A stretch of 64,000 nt of DNA from Chengkuizengella sp. SCS-71B (GTDB lineage Bacteria > Bacillota > Bacilli > Paenibacillales > KCTC-33759), in assembly GCF_040100845.1 (NCBI RefSeq), contig NZ_JAZHSH010000001.1, positions 1 through 64,000 on the forward strand. The letters are read 5' to 3'. Shown here piece after piece: positions 1 through 10,819 of the stretch. How positions within the stretch are numbered: position 1 is the first letter of the stretch; every line of letters starts with the position of its first letter. The translations under genes and the position numbers were made by a program. The notes under the pieces were generated by a model. It searched no databases and was not told where the DNA came from. It saw only the letters and a program-made list of their open reading frames with translations.

Positions 1-207
1 GTTACATGTTATATCCGGGTTCCCAAAAGTTTAAAACTTTTGAGCTATTTGTTTGGATTCCTGAAAAATTTCAAGTCTCCGTAAGTTCACTCGTTATTCA
101 GTTTTCAAGGTGCAAAGAATGCCTTATTATCAAGCATTTTCTTTTGTTTTGTCGTCCGTCTCAGCGGCGACTTTAATAATATAACATGATCCTTTTATAT
201 AATGCAA
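1..207 (-). promoter_or_regulatory. Promoter and leader of a second rRNA operon (genes lie left of the window)
   Basis: Bases 16-150 are identical over 135 bp to 59979-60113, the leader of the 16S gene inside this window. The shared tract includes the inverted repeat CAAAAGTTT/AAACTTTTG at 24-42, and after one small indel the match continues through the motif CTCAGCGGCGACTT. A minus-strand promoter fits at 202-207 (TTGCAT, a weak -35) and 179-184 (TTATAT, -10), spaced 17 bp. The preceding gene is lysS. In B. subtilis an rRNA operon (rrnJ) also follows lysS, so a 16S gene very probably starts just beyond base 1. The rRNA itself is not in view. Confidence 0.85.
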
Positions 208-221
208 GTACTTTTTTTAAA

Positions 222-253
222 AAAATGTTCCCACTAAAAAGTGAGAACATTTT
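222..253 (-). terminator. Rho-independent terminator after lysS
   Basis: A stem of about 14 bp (222-235 with 240-253) closes a four-base loop and is followed on the minus strand by a run of T. One pair is a G-U wobble only in the minus-strand RNA. It separates lysS from the downstream rRNA promoter. A second, weaker hairpin sits at 273-297. Nothing else is seen in 254-370. Confidence 0.85.
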
Positions 254-370
254 ATGCTAAAGATTAGATAATAATGGATGGTATAAAACCATTCATTTAA
301 AGCATTCTGTCACTTTTGGGGATCATTATTAAAATCCCTGGCCCCACTCAAAGCTTTTGTCGGTTAAATA

Positions 371-1858
<1,488 letters not shown>

Positions 1859-1898
1859 TTATAACTCCACTCCTTTAGCTTTCACAACAATATTACAC

Positions 1899-1938
1899 AA
1901 AAAAGCTTCCATAGGAAGCAATCATCGGAAGCTTTTTT
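1899..1938 (-). terminator. Hairpin terminator between greA and lysS
   Basis: A perfect 12-bp stem (1899-1910 with 1927-1938) has A and T runs at its flanks, so it could stop transcription in either direction. It lies 23 nt after the greA stop and about 40 nt before the lysS start. lysS therefore needs its own promoter or partial read-through; no clear promoter was found between the hairpin and lysS. Confidence 0.85.
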
Positions 1939-1960
1939 GTAGATGGGAATAATGAATAAA

Positions 1961-2437
1961 CTATTTCATGATATCAATGATTTTATATTGTATCACGCCA
2001 GCAGGTACATTTACATCTACAACCGATCCTTTTTCTTTACCTAGAATCGCTTTCCCTACAGGGCTTTCATTGGATATTTTATTTTGAGAAGGGTCAGATT
2101 CTGCCGTTCCAACGATAGCATATTCAACCTCATCTCCATACTCAACGTCCTTTAGAACCACTCGAGAACCGATGTTTACTTTATCAGTACCTACATCATC
2201 GTTATTAATAATACGTGCATTACGAAGCATTTTTTCAAGTGTAATTACTCGCCCTTCAATAAATGCTTGCTCATTTTTAGCATCTTCATATTCAGAGTTC
2301 TCACTAATGTCTCCGTATCCGATAGCTACCTTAATTCTTTCCGCAACCTCTCTACGTTTTACGGATTTTAAATTTTCCAATTCATCCTCTAGCTTTTTTA
2401 AACCCTCTGGGGTAAGAATTACTTCTTTATCAGACAT
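1961..2437 (-). CDS. greA: Transcript cleavage factor GreA
   Basis: Binds the secondary channel of RNA polymerase and stimulates cleavage of backtracked RNA. The 158-residue product has the standard length: an N-terminal coiled coil (about residues 1-75, with the acidic tip region around [18 protein letters not shown]) and a C-terminal FKBP-like domain ending in a typical [15 protein letters not shown] stretch. I chose the ATG at 2437 because AGGAG lies 8 nt upstream. An in-frame start 18 nt earlier has no such site. A consensus-like promoter precedes it. In B. subtilis greA is elsewhere, so its place before lysS is a lineage difference. Confidence 0.96.
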   Translation of the reverse strand: MSDKEVILTPEGLKKLEDELENLKSVKRREVAERIKVAIGYGDISENSEYEDAKNEQAFIEGRVITLEKMLRNARIINNDDVGTDKVNIGSRVVLKDVEYGDEVEYAIVGTAESDPSQNKISNESPVGKAILGKEKGSVVDVNVPAGVIQYKIIDIMK

Positions 2438-2592
2438 ATTGAAATCTCCTGTCATTTAAGTATTTTTCATATTTGCTTCAACCAGCAAATAGAAATTGCT
2501 CTATTTTAATATATTAAAGTTTCAGCCCATGATGACAGATTCATGATGACTCTTTAATTCAAGGGTTGTTTCATATTTTATTCTAATGGTTG

Positions 2593-2621
2593 ATTATATG
2601 GTAAGGATGTTAAAAAGTCAA
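2593..2621 (-). promoter_or_regulatory. Sigma-A promoter of greA
   Basis: On the minus strand TTGACT (2616-2621) and TATAAT (2593-2598) are separated by exactly 17 bp. The start codon of greA is about 155 nt downstream. The leader between them shows no strong hairpin. Confidence 0.8.
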
Positions 2622-2646
2622 TAAAGGGTTGCTTATTTAGATAAAT

Positions 2647-3657
2647 CTAATGAATTACGACATTATTATCTACGTTCTCACTTTTTTGCTGTTGAGATTC
2701 AACAAAATTTTTAAAAATATTTTTCATTCCATCTCTTGTCGTTTCAGACATAATTTCATCTTTGACTTTTGCAGAACCACGTAATCCTTTTAAATACCAA
2801 GCCATATGTTTACGCATTTCTCTTACAGCAACATTCTCGCCCTTTAAATCAACTAAACGATCTAAATGCAACAACGCGATGCGCATTTTTTCATTTACAT
2901 CAGGTTCAGGCAATAGTTCTCCATTCGTTAAGTAATGAATCGTGCGATAAAGCATCCATGGATTTCCTAACGCTGCTCTACCAATCATAACACCGTCACA
3001 TCCAGTGTAATCAAGCAAATGTTTTGCATCTTCAGGTGTAAACACATCACCATTTCCGATTACTGGGATTTGTACCGATTGTTTGACTTCTTTTATAATA
3101 TCCCAATTCGCTTTGCCAGTATACAATTGCTGCCTTGTTCTTCCATGAACAGCTACAGCTTTACCACCTGCACGCTCCACAGCTTGTGCATTTTTAACAG
3201 CAAATATATGTTCATCATCCCATCCCATTCTCATTTTTACAGTAACTGGTTTAGATACTGCTGATACAACAGCAGAAACCATCTCTTCTATTTTAGATGG
3301 ATCTAACAGCCATTTAGCACCTGCGTCACATTTCGTAATTTTAGGTACTGGACATCCCATGTTGATATCTATAATATCAGCATTCGTATTTTGATCAACG
3401 ACCTTTGCAGCTTCAACGAGTGAATGTTTATCCCCTCCAAAAATTTGTAAACTAAGAGGTTTTTCTCTATCATCGACAAACAACATTTGCATCGTTCTTT
3501 CATTTCCATGTAAAATCGCTTTATCACTTACCATTTCAGCACATACTAATCCAACACCAAATTCTTTTGCAATTAATCGAAATGCTGGATTACAAACTCC
3601 TGCCATAGGAGCTAGCACGACATTATTTTTGGTTTGGATATTTCCAATTTGCAACAT
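2647..3657 (-). CDS. dusB: tRNA-dihydrouridine synthase B
   Basis: Flavoenzyme that reduces specific uridines in the tRNA D-loop with NADPH. The 336-residue protein is a TIM barrel. The N-terminal LAPMAGVCNPAFR segment and the catalytic cysteine (C102 in NMGCP) are present, as are GGKAVAVHGRTR and the FMN phosphate-binding GDVFTPEDAK and GVMIGRAALGNPW stretches. AAAGGA precedes the ATG. It is the last gene of the pab-fol cluster (yacF in B. subtilis), 18 nt after yazB. The family call is firm. Target uridines are inferred from DusB-type membership. Confidence 0.95.
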   Translation of the reverse strand: MLQIGNIQTKNNVVLAPMAGVCNPAFRLIAKEFGVGLVCAEMVSDKAILHGNERTMQMLFVDDREKPLSLQIFGGDKHSLVEAAKVVDQNTNADIIDINMGCPVPKITKCDAGAKWLLDPSKIEEMVSAVVSAVSKPVTVKMRMGWDDEHIFAVKNAQAVERAGGKAVAVHGRTRQQLYTGKANWDIIKEVKQSVQIPVIGNGDVFTPEDAKHLLDYTGCDGVMIGRAALGNPWMLYRTIHYLTNGELLPEPDVNEKMRIALLHLDRLVDLKGENVAVREMRKHMAWYLKGLRGSAKVKDEIMSETTRDGMKNIFKNFVESQQQKSENVDNNVVIH

Positions 3658-3675
3658 TTCTTTATTCCTTTCAAT

Positions 3676-3882
3676 TTAATCTTCACTTTTTAATTCTTCA
3701 GCATCGATGTACAATGCTTCTGATATTAGTTGAATTGTTTTTTCATCAGGTTTAATGGATCCTCGTTCAATAGAGCCTAATTTACTAATTGAAATACCTA
3801 CTTTAACCGCAAGTTCAGTTTGAGTGTAACCCTTTAATTTTCTGAAAGCTCTAATACGTTGAGCCACTCGGTTCTTTTCCAA
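3676..3882 (-). CDS. yazB: Small HTH (Xre-type) protein, YazB-like
   Basis: A 68-residue protein that is almost entirely one Cro/C1-type helix-turn-helix: RIRAFRKLKGYTQTELAVKVGISISKLGSIERG. It should bind DNA, but no target is known from the sequence. It starts at TTG 3882 with AAGGAG 7 nt upstream, inside the 3' end of folK, so the two genes overlap by 49 nt and are probably translationally coupled. The same tiny gene sits between folK and dusB in B. subtilis. Its link to folate genes is positional only. Confidence 0.85.
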   Translation of the reverse strand: MEKNRVAQRIRAFRKLKGYTQTELAVKVGISISKLGSIERGSIKPDEKTIQLISEALYIDAEELKSED

Positions 3883-4376
3883 AGTCTTACTCCTTCTCTC
3901 TCACTCTCAAGTTCCATTAATTGATCCACTGTACTTTGAATTTGTTGTCTTTCTTCTTCTGCTTGAATCACATCCAAGAGTGGGATAAGTACAAACAACC
4001 TTTCATTCATCCGTGGATGAGGAACAATAAGTTGGTCTGTGTTTATTTGAACATTGTCATATAACAATAAATCTAAGTCAATGGTCCTTGGCCCCCAATG
4101 AATTACTCTTTGTCTTAATAATGATTTTTCAATTACTGTTAATTGATTTAGTAATTGTTTGGGAGAAAACGTGGTTGTAACCAAAACAACCATATTTAAA
4201 AAAGCATTCTGATCTGTATACCCTACAGGATCAGTTTCATATATATTTGAACATCCTATCACTTTTATAGGGCTTTTATTTAATTGTTGTACCGCATCTT
4301 TAAGATAAGTTTCTCGCTCACCTATGTTTGACCCTAACCCTATATATGCAATACTCTTCCTATTGTCTTCATTCAT
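3834..4376 (-). CDS. folK: 2-amino-4-hydroxy-6-hydroxymethyldihydropteridine pyrophosphokinase
   Basis: Transfers pyrophosphate from ATP to the hydroxymethyl-dihydropterin made by FolB, giving the substrate for FolP. The 180-residue protein has the family signatures: YIGLGSNIGERE near the N-terminus, the YETDPVGYTDQNAFLN segment, and the metal and ATP-binding WGPRTIDLDLLLYDN stretch near residue 95, followed by VPHPRMNERLFVL. ATG at 4376 lies 2 nt after the folB stop. The C-terminal end overlaps the yazB start. This is a standard member of the folate operon. Confidence 0.96.
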   Translation of the reverse strand: MNEDNRKSIAYIGLGSNIGERETYLKDAVQQLNKSPIKVIGCSNIYETDPVGYTDQNAFLNMVVLVTTTFSPKQLLNQLTVIEKSLLRQRVIHWGPRTIDLDLLLYDNVQINTDQLIVPHPRMNERLFVLIPLLDVIQAEEERQQIQSTVDQLMELESEREGVRLWKRTEWLNVLELSEN

Positions 4377-4378
4377 GT

Positions 4379-4741
4379 TTACACGTTCTTTCGATGGATT
4401 TCAACAGCAACACCTGAAAAGTGTATATCAAAAGGTGGATTAGGTTTAGTTACCTTCACTGTAATTTCGTTGATCTTAGTATAAGTTTTCAACACTATAG
4501 ATGCAATATTTTCTGCTAAAGCCTCAATAAGTTGATATGAACGTCCTTCCACAATTCCTTTAATCACATCGTAAACTTCTGCATAATTAATGGTTTGATT
4601 TAAATCATCACTCTTTCCTGCTGATTGTAAATCAAAAAAAAGAGTAGTGTCTATGTAAAATTTCTGACCTAATTTCCTTTCTTCAGGAAAAACCCCATGG
4701 TAACCGTAAAACTCCATTTTTTCCATTATCATTTTATCCAA
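4379..4741 (-). CDS. folB: Dihydroneopterin aldolase
   Basis: Converts 7,8-dihydroneopterin to 6-hydroxymethyl-dihydropterin in folate synthesis. The 120-residue protein shows FYGYHGVFPEERKLGQKF, a conserved NYAEVYDVIK stretch, and the KPNPPF segment near the C-terminus. I place the start at TTG 4741 because AGGGGAG lies 8 nt upstream and this aligns with the family start (xDKMxxExMEFYGYHG). The ATG at 4759 lies directly against that ribosome-binding site and is unlikely. It sits 24 nt after folP and 2 nt before folK. Confidence 0.94.
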   Translation of the reverse strand: MDKMIMEKMEFYGYHGVFPEERKLGQKFYIDTTLFFDLQSAGKSDDLNQTINYAEVYDVIKGIVEGRSYQLIEALAENIASIVLKTYTKINEITVKVTKPNPPFDIHFSGVAVEIHRKNV

Positions 4742-4765
4742 TTTTAAAACTCCCCTCATTATATT

Positions 4766-5632
4766 TCAATCACTTTTTAACAACATTGCATCCGTCATCG
4801 TTGCCACTCGTTTCATTTCTTTAATATCATGGACACGAACGATTTGACACCCTTGCATCATTCCATAAACAATAGTAGTCGCTGTACCTTCTATAACATC
4901 ATTAGAAGGTAAATCCAATACATTTCGAATCATAGACTTTCTTGATGTACCTAATAAGACAGGATATCCCATTGCAACAATTTCACTTAGATGATTCATT
5001 AAGATTAAATTTTCATCAAGAGTCTTTGCAAATCCGATGCCTGGGTCTAAAATAATCTGCTCATTTTTTATTCCTGCTTGATGAGCAATGTTTATGCTTT
5101 CATTTAAATCAAAAATAACGTCCTGAATAAAATGATCGTATCCTTTTTCCTCTCGATTATGCATGATGATGACTGGACATTGATGTTTAGCAATAACAGA
5201 AGCCATATTCCTATCTTTTTTTAGACCCCATACATCATTCACAATATTCGCTCCAGCGGTTAAGGCTTTCTCAGCAACCTCAGCTTTGTATGTATCGATA
5301 GAGATGGGAACTTGAATCACATCCTTTAGTACTTTTATAATTGGAATGACTCGTTGTAATTCTTCATTTACATCAACTGTCTCGGCGTTAGGTCTTGTAG
5401 ATTCCCCACCCACATCAATGATATCCGCTCCCTCTTCAATCATCTTCAATGCTCTTTCTACTGCTGTTTCTTCACTTATATACTTCCCACCATCAGAAAA
5501 AGAATCCGGGGTTACATTTAAGATACCCATGATTAGCGTTTTTTCTCCCAATGTTATTGATCGGTTCTTACAATTTAATTTTCGAAAACCAGTGTGGGGT
5601 CTTGATCTAGATATAAATAAATTCTGTCTCAT
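4766..5632 (-). CDS. folP: Dihydropteroate synthase
   Basis: Condenses p-aminobenzoate with hydroxymethyl-dihydropterin pyrophosphate to give dihydropteroate; it is the sulfonamide target. The 288-residue TIM barrel shows the signatures MGILNVTPDSFSDGG, DIIDVGGESTRPN, SIDTYKAEVAEKAL, NDVWGL, LDPGIGFAKT, GTSRKSMI and RVHDIKEM. The ATG overlaps the pabC stop as ATGA, with AGGAGG inside the pabC end, so it is translationally coupled to pabC. The first 25 residues are a variable N-terminal extension. Function is secure. Confidence 0.96.
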   Translation of the reverse strand: MRQNLFISRSRPHTGFRKLNCKNRSITLGEKTLIMGILNVTPDSFSDGGKYISEETAVERALKMIEEGADIIDVGGESTRPNAETVDVNEELQRVIPIIKVLKDVIQVPISIDTYKAEVAEKALTAGANIVNDVWGLKKDRNMASVIAKHQCPVIIMHNREEKGYDHFIQDVIFDLNESINIAHQAGIKNEQIILDPGIGFAKTLDENLILMNHLSEIVAMGYPVLLGTSRKSMIRNVLDLPSNDVIEGTATTIVYGMMQGCQIVRVHDIKEMKRVATMTDAMLLKSD

Positions 5633-6507
5633 TTGTATCCTCCTATAGCTGATCTATATTTTTCAATCCAATCCCTTGTCTTGGAACCAACTCTTCCTGA
5701 CCCTACGTTAAACTTTTCACCTTGTAAATCATATAGTGCTGTTATTGGTACGATTTCTTGAATAGAATTGGTTATAAATATCTCATCAGCAGTCATTAAA
5801 TCCTCCCATAAAAACCTTCCTTCAATGACTTGAATGCCTATCTTTTCTAACCATTCAATTACATAAGCTCTTGTAACTCCTGGTAAAATTCCAGTATCTA
5901 TGGATGGAGTGTAACAATCCTGGTCACGAACGAAAAAAACATTACTTACAATACCTTCTGCTAAATACCCTTCAGCAGTTAAAAATAGTCCCTCTGCTTT
6001 TTTATCTGTAGCCGTTTCATTCATTTCTTTTTTTGCTAAAATATTATTCATATAATGAAGTGATTTTAAGCGTATGTCTGCCTCTGGAGTATTTCGTTTA
6101 ATATTTAATAGCTGAATTGCTTTTCCTTTTTGATATAAATCCTCGTTTATAACAGGTAGAGCTTTCATATAAATGATCTCATTGTAATTGGAATATTCAT
6201 CTAAAGGTAATCCTAAGTGGCCCTCTCCTGCTGTAATGGTATAACGTATATATCCATCTTCTAGTTGATTTATTTTAAGCAATTTTTCAATTTGTTGTAA
6301 AACACGATGTTTGTCATGGACCCAATTCACACCAATCATTTTACAGCTTTTTTCTAAACGATTTAAATGTTGTTCTATTAAAAAAGGTTTTCCTTGATAA
6401 GTCCGAAACGTTTCAAATAAACCCATACCGTAAAGAAAACCGTGATCAAATATAGATATCACGGCCTCCTTTTCGTCAAGTATTGTATCATTTATACTAA
6501 CTTTCAT
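5629..6507 (-). CDS. pabC: Aminodeoxychorismate lyase (PLP-dependent, class IV)
   Basis: Splits 4-amino-4-deoxychorismate into p-aminobenzoate and pyruvate. The protein belongs to the branched-chain aminotransferase-like fold [18 protein letters not shown] is near residue 25, the PLP lysine lies in [12 protein letters not shown], and [14 protein letters not shown] follows. I prefer the ATG at 6507 ([12 protein letters not shown], 292 residues), which aligns with the family start. An ATG at 6528 would add seven residues and has no better ribosome-binding site. It overlaps pabA upstream and folP downstream. A D-amino-acid transaminase role is possible for the fold but unlikely in this operon. 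Confidence 0.92.
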   Translation of the reverse strand: MKVSINDTILDEKEAVISIFDHGFLYGMGLFETFRTYQGKPFLIEQHLNRLEKSCKMIGVNWVHDKHRVLQQIEKLLKINQLEDGYIRYTITAGEGHLGLPLDEYSNYNEIIYMKALPVINEDLYQKGKAIQLLNIKRNTPEADIRLKSLHYMNNILAKKEMNETATDKKAEGLFLTAEGYLAEGIVSNVFFVRDQDCYTPSIDTGILPGVTRAYVIEWLEKIGIQVIEGRFLWEDLMTADEIFITNSIQEIVPITALYDLQGEKFNVGSGRVGSKTRDWIEKYRSAIGGYK

Positions 6508-7093
6508 TTGTCTGTTCTCTCTTTGCATTTTTTCGGGAGATGAAATTGTTTAATAGTTGTAAACCATGGTCTGTAATAATTGACTCAGGGTGAAATTGTA
6601 CCCCTTCGATGTTATATTCCTTATGCCTTAATCCCATAATCTCACCCGCTTCTGTTTCAGCACTAATCTCCAAACAATCCGGTAGTGACTCTCTACGAAC
6701 AATTAAAGAATGATATCTCGTTGCTGTGTAAGGAGATGGAATATCTTCAAATATCGTTTTGCCATCATGAAAAATCGGAGAGGTTTTACCATGCATAAGT
6801 TGTTCAGCTTTAATCACTTCTCCACCAAAAACTTGCCCAATCGCTTGATGGCCTAAACACACTCCCAATATAGGGATCTTTCCTTTGAAATGATCAATTA
6901 AACTCAAACTGACTCCCGCTTCATTAGGTGTACACGGTCCTGGAGAAATTAAAATATGATCAGGTTGCAACTGTTCTATTTTTGAAATGTCAATTTCATC
7001 ATTTCTATGAACAAGAACCTCTTGTCCAATTTCACCTAAATACTGTACCAAATTGTAAGTAAATGAATCATAATTATCAATGACAAGTATCAT
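6497..7093 (-). CDS. pabA: Aminodeoxychorismate/anthranilate synthase glutamine amidotransferase subunit
   Basis: Supplies ammonia from glutamine to PabB, and perhaps also to a TrpE elsewhere. The 198-residue class I amidotransferase has the catalytic triad: nucleophile C79 in [11 protein letters not shown], and H168 and E170 in VQFHPES. The oxyanion region [11 protein letters not shown] is at about 50-60. It starts 17 nt after pabB and its end overlaps pabC. In B. subtilis the equivalent gene here is shared between folate and tryptophan synthesis. No trp genes are in this window, so dual use is only an inference. Confidence 0.95.
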   Translation of the reverse strand: MILVIDNYDSFTYNLVQYLGEIGQEVLVHRNDEIDISKIEQLQPDHILISPGPCTPNEAGVSLSLIDHFKGKIPILGVCLGHQAIGQVFGGEVIKAEQLMHGKTSPIFHDGKTIFEDIPSPYTATRYHSLIVRRESLPDCLEISAETEAGEIMGLRHKEYNIEGVQFHPESIITDHGLQLLNNFISRKNAKREQTNES

Positions 7094-7110
7094 ACCAAAT
7101 GCGCCCCCTT

Positions 7111-8652
7111 TTACACTTGATGGATTAATTCACTGTATTGAATCGCTTTCCATAATGCTTTCGCTTTATTTAAACTTTCCTTATATTCTCTATAGGGATC
7201 AGAATCAATGACAATACCAGCCCCTGCTTGTATATAACCGATCTGATCTAAAACAACTAAAGTACGTATTATAATATTAAATTCCATATTCCCATTGTAG
7301 TCAATCCAACCAATGGACCCTGTATATGGACCTCTCCTAACTGGTTCTAATTCTTCAATGATTTCCATCGTTCGAATTTTTGGTGCTCCGGTTATAGTTC
7401 CACCAGGAAATGTTGCTGCAATAACGTCGTACCCGTCTTTGCCTTCAACTAATTCACCGTGTACCTCTGAAACGATATGCATGACATGCGAATAGTATTC
7501 TATTTCCATAAAATCTGTAACTTTCACCGAACCAAATTTAGAAATTCGACCTAGATCATTTCTTTCTAAATCCACTAACATAACATGTTCTGCGCGTTCT
7601 TTCTCATTCAATATCAGTTCTTCTGCCAGTTTCTTGTCTTCTGCATTGTTATTCCCTCTGCGTCTTGTACCTGCTATTGGTCTTGTACTTACAATATCAT
7701 CCTCAAGTTTAACTAATAACTCCGGAGATGCGGATACAAGATGAAAATCAGGACATTTCAAAAAACTCATATATGGTGAAGGATTCAACAGTCGCAGCCA
7801 TTCATAAAGTTCTTCTGGAGAACTATTTAATCGTCTGCTTTGCCGTAGTGAAAGATTTACTTGAAAAACATCCCCTTGGGATATGTATTGTTGAATTTTT
7901 TTAACTGCTTCCATATACTCATCTTTTGCAAAGGCTTTCTCAACTCCTTCTATGGATTCTACATCGATGTGAAGTTGATCTTGTTCTACTGAATTTTGAA
8001 ATATCCTCTGTCTTTGATGAGATGGGTGGAGATCGTTTATATTTACGATATCATCCCACTTTTTTTTCATATGTTCCACTTTTTCTTTAGCCTTTAAAAA
8101 TTGATAATGAAGCATATCCTCGTTTATATGCTTATCTGCAACAGGAAGATGGACTGCACAATACAGACATTGATTAACCTGATCTATAATCCATAACTCA
8201 TCTATCATCATAAAATAATAATCTGGAAGTTCTAATTCCTCTTTTGAAAGATTTGGTATTTTTTCTATTGAGCGAATAACATCATAACTCCAATAACCAA
8301 CACAGCCTCCAACAAATTTTGGAGCCCCTTCTACTTTAGGAGAAGCATAACCGCGCATCCAGTTTTTTACTAAATCCAAAGGTTTGCCTTGAACGTGAAT
8401 TTTATTGTTATTTTCATCAGAAATGATGCCTTTATTATCGCTGCCAAATATAGTTGAAAAAGGCTGTAATCCTAAAAAGGAATATTGCCCGGTCTTGCCG
8501 CTTTCTAATACAAATGCATGATCTGAACAATTCTCCCAAGCTTTTTCCCAAGAAATCACATCAACACTAGGTAAAGGGAATGCTTGTATATATGGGAGCA
8601 TCGTATATTCATTTGTCCAATGCTTCCACTGCTCTAAAGAGGTTAATATCAC
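7111..8652 (-). CDS. pabB: Aminodeoxychorismate synthase component I
   Basis: Uses chorismate and ammonia to make 4-amino-4-deoxychorismate. The 513-residue protein is an anthranilate synthase-type enzyme: an N-terminal domain with the YSFLGLQPF stretch and a C-terminal chorismate-binding domain with [11 protein letters not shown]-like sequence ([12 protein letters not shown]), [25 protein letters not shown] and [12 protein letters not shown]. It begins with GTG and a GGGGG Shine-Dalgarno 8 nt upstream, and is the first gene of the pab-fol operon. An anthranilate synthase assignment is the main alternative. The neighbouring pabC, folP, folB and folK favour PabB. Confidence 0.92.
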   Translation of the reverse strand: MILTSLEQWKHWTNEYTMLPYIQAFPLPSVDVISWEKAWENCSDHAFVLESGKTGQYSFLGLQPFSTIFGSDNKGIISDENNNKIHVQGKPLDLVKNWMRGYASPKVEGAPKFVGGCVGYWSYDVIRSIEKIPNLSKEELELPDYYFMMIDELWIIDQVNQCLYCAVHLPVADKHINEDMLHYQFLKAKEKVEHMKKKWDDIVNINDLHPSHQRQRIFQNSVEQDQLHIDVESIEGVEKAFAKDEYMEAVKKIQQYISQGDVFQVNLSLRQSRRLNSSPEELYEWLRLLNPSPYMSFLKCPDFHLVSASPELLVKLEDDIVSTRPIAGTRRRGNNNAEDKKLAEELILNEKERAEHVMLVDLERNDLGRISKFGSVKVTDFMEIEYYSHVMHIVSEVHGELVEGKDGYDVIAATFPGGTITGAPKIRTMEIIEELEPVRRGPYTGSIGWIDYNGNMEFNIIIRTLVVLDQIGYIQAGAGIVIDSDPYREYKESLNKAKALWKAIQYSELIHQV

Positions 8653-8742
8653 GATGAATACCCCCGAGTTTGTTTAATTTTTTTTAACTCATTATTAATC
8701 ATATTGATTACTAAGTATATCTGAAATAAATTAAAATAAAAA

Positions 8743-8760
8743 GTCCCTCTTTCGAAGGAC
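8743..8760 (-). terminator. Terminator after cysK
   Basis: A 7-bp stem (8743-8749 with 8754-8760, one G-U pair) with a four-base loop is followed on the minus strand by TTTTTATTTT. It lies about 110 nt past the cysK stop and shields the pab operon from read-through. The spacer 8653-8742, where the pab promoter must lie, shows no convincing -35/-10 pair. Confidence 0.75.
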
Positions 8761-8868
8761 CAGATGATAAATGATTTTATAGTTTTCAATCGACGTTTAA
8801 TAAATTCCGTTTTCAGCGCCGAGAAGATTTAATTTAAACAGGTTATAGGGTTTTTGGGGTGATTACAA

Positions 8869-9807
8869 TTATTCGAATTGATATAGTGGAGTGCTTAAAT
8901 AACGCTCACCATTACTTGGAACAACTGCAACGACTCTCTTACCTTTGCCTAGTTTTTTTGCGACTTCAAGTGCTGCATAAATCGCTGCGCCAGAAGAAAT
9001 ACCACCAAGAATACCTTCGGCTTTTGCCACTTCACGAGAAGTTTCAAAAGCTTGTTCATTCTCAACTGTAATCACTTCATCATAAATATTTGTATTTAAA
9101 ATTTCTGGAACAAAACCTGCTCCTATACCTTGGATTTTATGAGGTCCTGGTTTACCTCCAGACAGTATAGGAGATGCCGCAGGTTCAACTGCTACTATTT
9201 TTACATCTGGGAAGTTTTCCTTTAATACTTGACCCGCACCAGTAATCGTTCCACCTGTACCAATTCCTGAAATAAAGGCATCTAATCCTCCTCCATCAAG
9301 AGAATGAATGGCTTCTACAATTTCAGGACCTGTGGTTTTCACATGAATTTGTACGTTTGCTTGATTGTTAAACTGCTGAGGCATAAAGTAATTAGGATTC
9401 TCAGCTTGAATCTCTTCAGCGCGTTTGATAGCACCCTTCATACCTTCTGGACCAGGAGTCAGAACTAACTCCGCACCATATGCACGTAATAAGTTACGTC
9501 TTTCCATACTCATCGTTTCAGGCATAACAAGGATAGCTTTGTAACCTTTAGCTGCCGCTACCATGGCTAAACCTATACCTGTATTTCCACTTGTCGGTTC
9601 AATAATCGTATCGCCTGATTTTAATAATCCTTCTTTTTCGGCTGTTTCAATCATGTTAATTGCAATACGGTCTTTAACACTTGCTCCTGGGTTTTGAAAT
9701 TCTAACTTTACATAAATTTCTGCACTATCCTCAGGAACAACTCTGCTTAAACGAACTAAAGGTGTGTTACCAATTACCTCTGTAATGTTATTAACAATTT
9801 TAGACAT
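8869..9807 (-). CDS. cysK: Cysteine synthase (O-acetylserine sulfhydrylase)
   Basis: PLP enzyme making cysteine from O-acetylserine and sulfide. The 312-residue length is typical. The PLP lysine lies in [14 protein letters not shown] (about residue 45). [18 protein letters not shown], the GTGGT phosphate-binding loop ([11 protein letters not shown]) and the C-terminal [10 protein letters not shown] are all present. GGGAGG precedes the ATG. A promoter overlaps an inverted repeat just upstream, so it has its own transcription start even though hslO is close. In B. subtilis CysK is also a partner of the CymR repressor; no cymR is in this window. Confidence 0.96.
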   Translation of the reverse strand: MSKIVNNITEVIGNTPLVRLSRVVPEDSAEIYVKLEFQNPGASVKDRIAINMIETAEKEGLLKSGDTIIEPTSGNTGIGLAMVAAAKGYKAILVMPETMSMERRNLLRAYGAELVLTPGPEGMKGAIKRAEEIQAENPNYFMPQQFNNQANVQIHVKTTGPEIVEAIHSLDGGGLDAFISGIGTGGTITGAGQVLKENFPDVKIVAVEPAASPILSGGKPGPHKIQGIGAGFVPEILNTNIYDEVITVENEQAFETSREVAKAEGILGGISSGAAIYAALEVAKKLGKGKRVVAVVPSNGERYLSTPLYQFE

Positions 9808-9894
9808 TATTTTCCCTCCCGTTTTTTCTAATTATTGCATAAATAAATATATTTAAATGTTATTTCCGACTAAATTAGTAGGTTTTATAAAATA

Positions 9895-9931
9895 ATAGTA
9901 CCAATTCATATTATAAATGTCAATATGAATT
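9895..9931 (-). promoter_or_regulatory. cysK promoter with overlapping inverted repeat
   Basis: On the minus strand TTGACA (9918-9923) and TACTAT (9895-9900) are 17 bp apart. A perfect 10-bp inverted repeat, AATTCATATT at 9903-9912 and AATATGAATT at 9922-9931, covers the -35 and the spacer. It is not followed by a T run, so it looks more like an operator than a terminator. The upstream arm enters the last codons of hslO. The regulator is unknown; CymR is a candidate by gene identity only. Confidence 0.7.
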
Positions 9932-10805
9932 ACCTGTCCATTTTTAAAATTAATTTTTGTAAGTCCTCTGCATCAAATTGATATTTTTCATTGCAAAAAT
10001 GACATACAACCTCGGCTTGTCCATCTTCAGTAATAATTTTATTTATTTCAGCTTTTCCTAAACTAACTAAAGTATCTGTTACTTTTTCCCTACTGCATTG
10101 GCATCTAAATTTCACATCCATTTGATCCATGATCTGAACAGAAGGGAGAACCTCTTGTAAAATTTGCTCTAATGTCTTGTTCTCTTCTAACAATTCTGTC
10201 ACTGGTTTAATTTGACTAAAACTTTGTTCTATGTTCGTAATTTCCTCATCACTTAATCCTGGCATCAGCTGTATGATGAAACCACCTGCTTTTCTAACTG
10301 ATGTATCCTGATCAACTAAAACTCCTACAGAAACAGCTGAAGGGGTTTGTTCTGATTTCGCAAAATAGTACGTGAAATCTTCTCCTAATTCACCTGAAAT
10401 AATAGGGATGCTCCCTCTATAAGGTTCCTTTAACCCTAAATCCTTAATAATATAAATCGAACCTTCTCTACCTACTGCACCTGAAACGTCTAATTTATTT
10501 TGAGCATTGCTTGGCAAATGGACATGTGGATGATCTGCATAAGCACGTACTTCTCCATGAGCATTGGCATCAACGACAATCTGACCCATCGGACCATTCC
10601 CTTTGATTTGAATCGTCAGCTTTTCTTCATTTTTAAGCATTGCACCCATCATAACTCCTACAGAAGCAGCCCTTCCTAATGCTGCCGTAGCAGTAGGCCA
10701 TGACTCCTGCCTTTGACGAAGCTCCTCAACAAGATTTGTAGTATGAACAGCAAATGCACGTACTTTCCCGTCCATAGCTGTACCACGAATAAGATAATCA
10801 TTCAT
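9930..10805 (-). CDS. hslO: Hsp33 redox-regulated chaperone
   Basis: Cytoplasmic holdase activated by oxidative unfolding. The 291-residue protein has the C-terminal zinc-binding redox switch, with paired cysteines in FRCQCSREKV (about residues 235-240) and VCHFCNEKYQF (about 267-275), and the N-terminal GxAMDGKVRAFAVHTT start typical of the family. AGGAGG lies close upstream of the ATG. It sits between coaX and cysK exactly as in B. subtilis. Activity depends on oxidative stress, and nothing in the upstream sequence suggests separate transcription from coaX. Confidence 0.95.
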   Translation of the reverse strand: MNDYLIRGTAMDGKVRAFAVHTTNLVEELRQRQESWPTATAALGRAASVGVMMGAMLKNEEKLTIQIKGNGPMGQIVVDANAHGEVRAYADHPHVHLPSNAQNKLDVSGAVGREGSIYIIKDLGLKEPYRGSIPIISGELGEDFTYYFAKSEQTPSAVSVGVLVDQDTSVRKAGGFIIQLMPGLSDEEITNIEQSFSQIKPVTELLEENKTLEQILQEVLPSVQIMDQMDVKFRCQCSREKVTDTLVSLGKAEINKIITEDGQAEVVCHFCNEKYQFDAEDLQKLILKMDR

Positions 10806-10819
10806 TTTGTTTATTCCTC

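Noticed and set aside
1859-1960. Possible T-box or lysine riboswitch before lysS
   Set aside because: The spacer is too short and holds only a simple terminator hairpin.
8653-8868. Possible attenuator or T-box before pabB
   Set aside because: Only the cysK terminator is evident; no T-box sequence or specifier hairpin.
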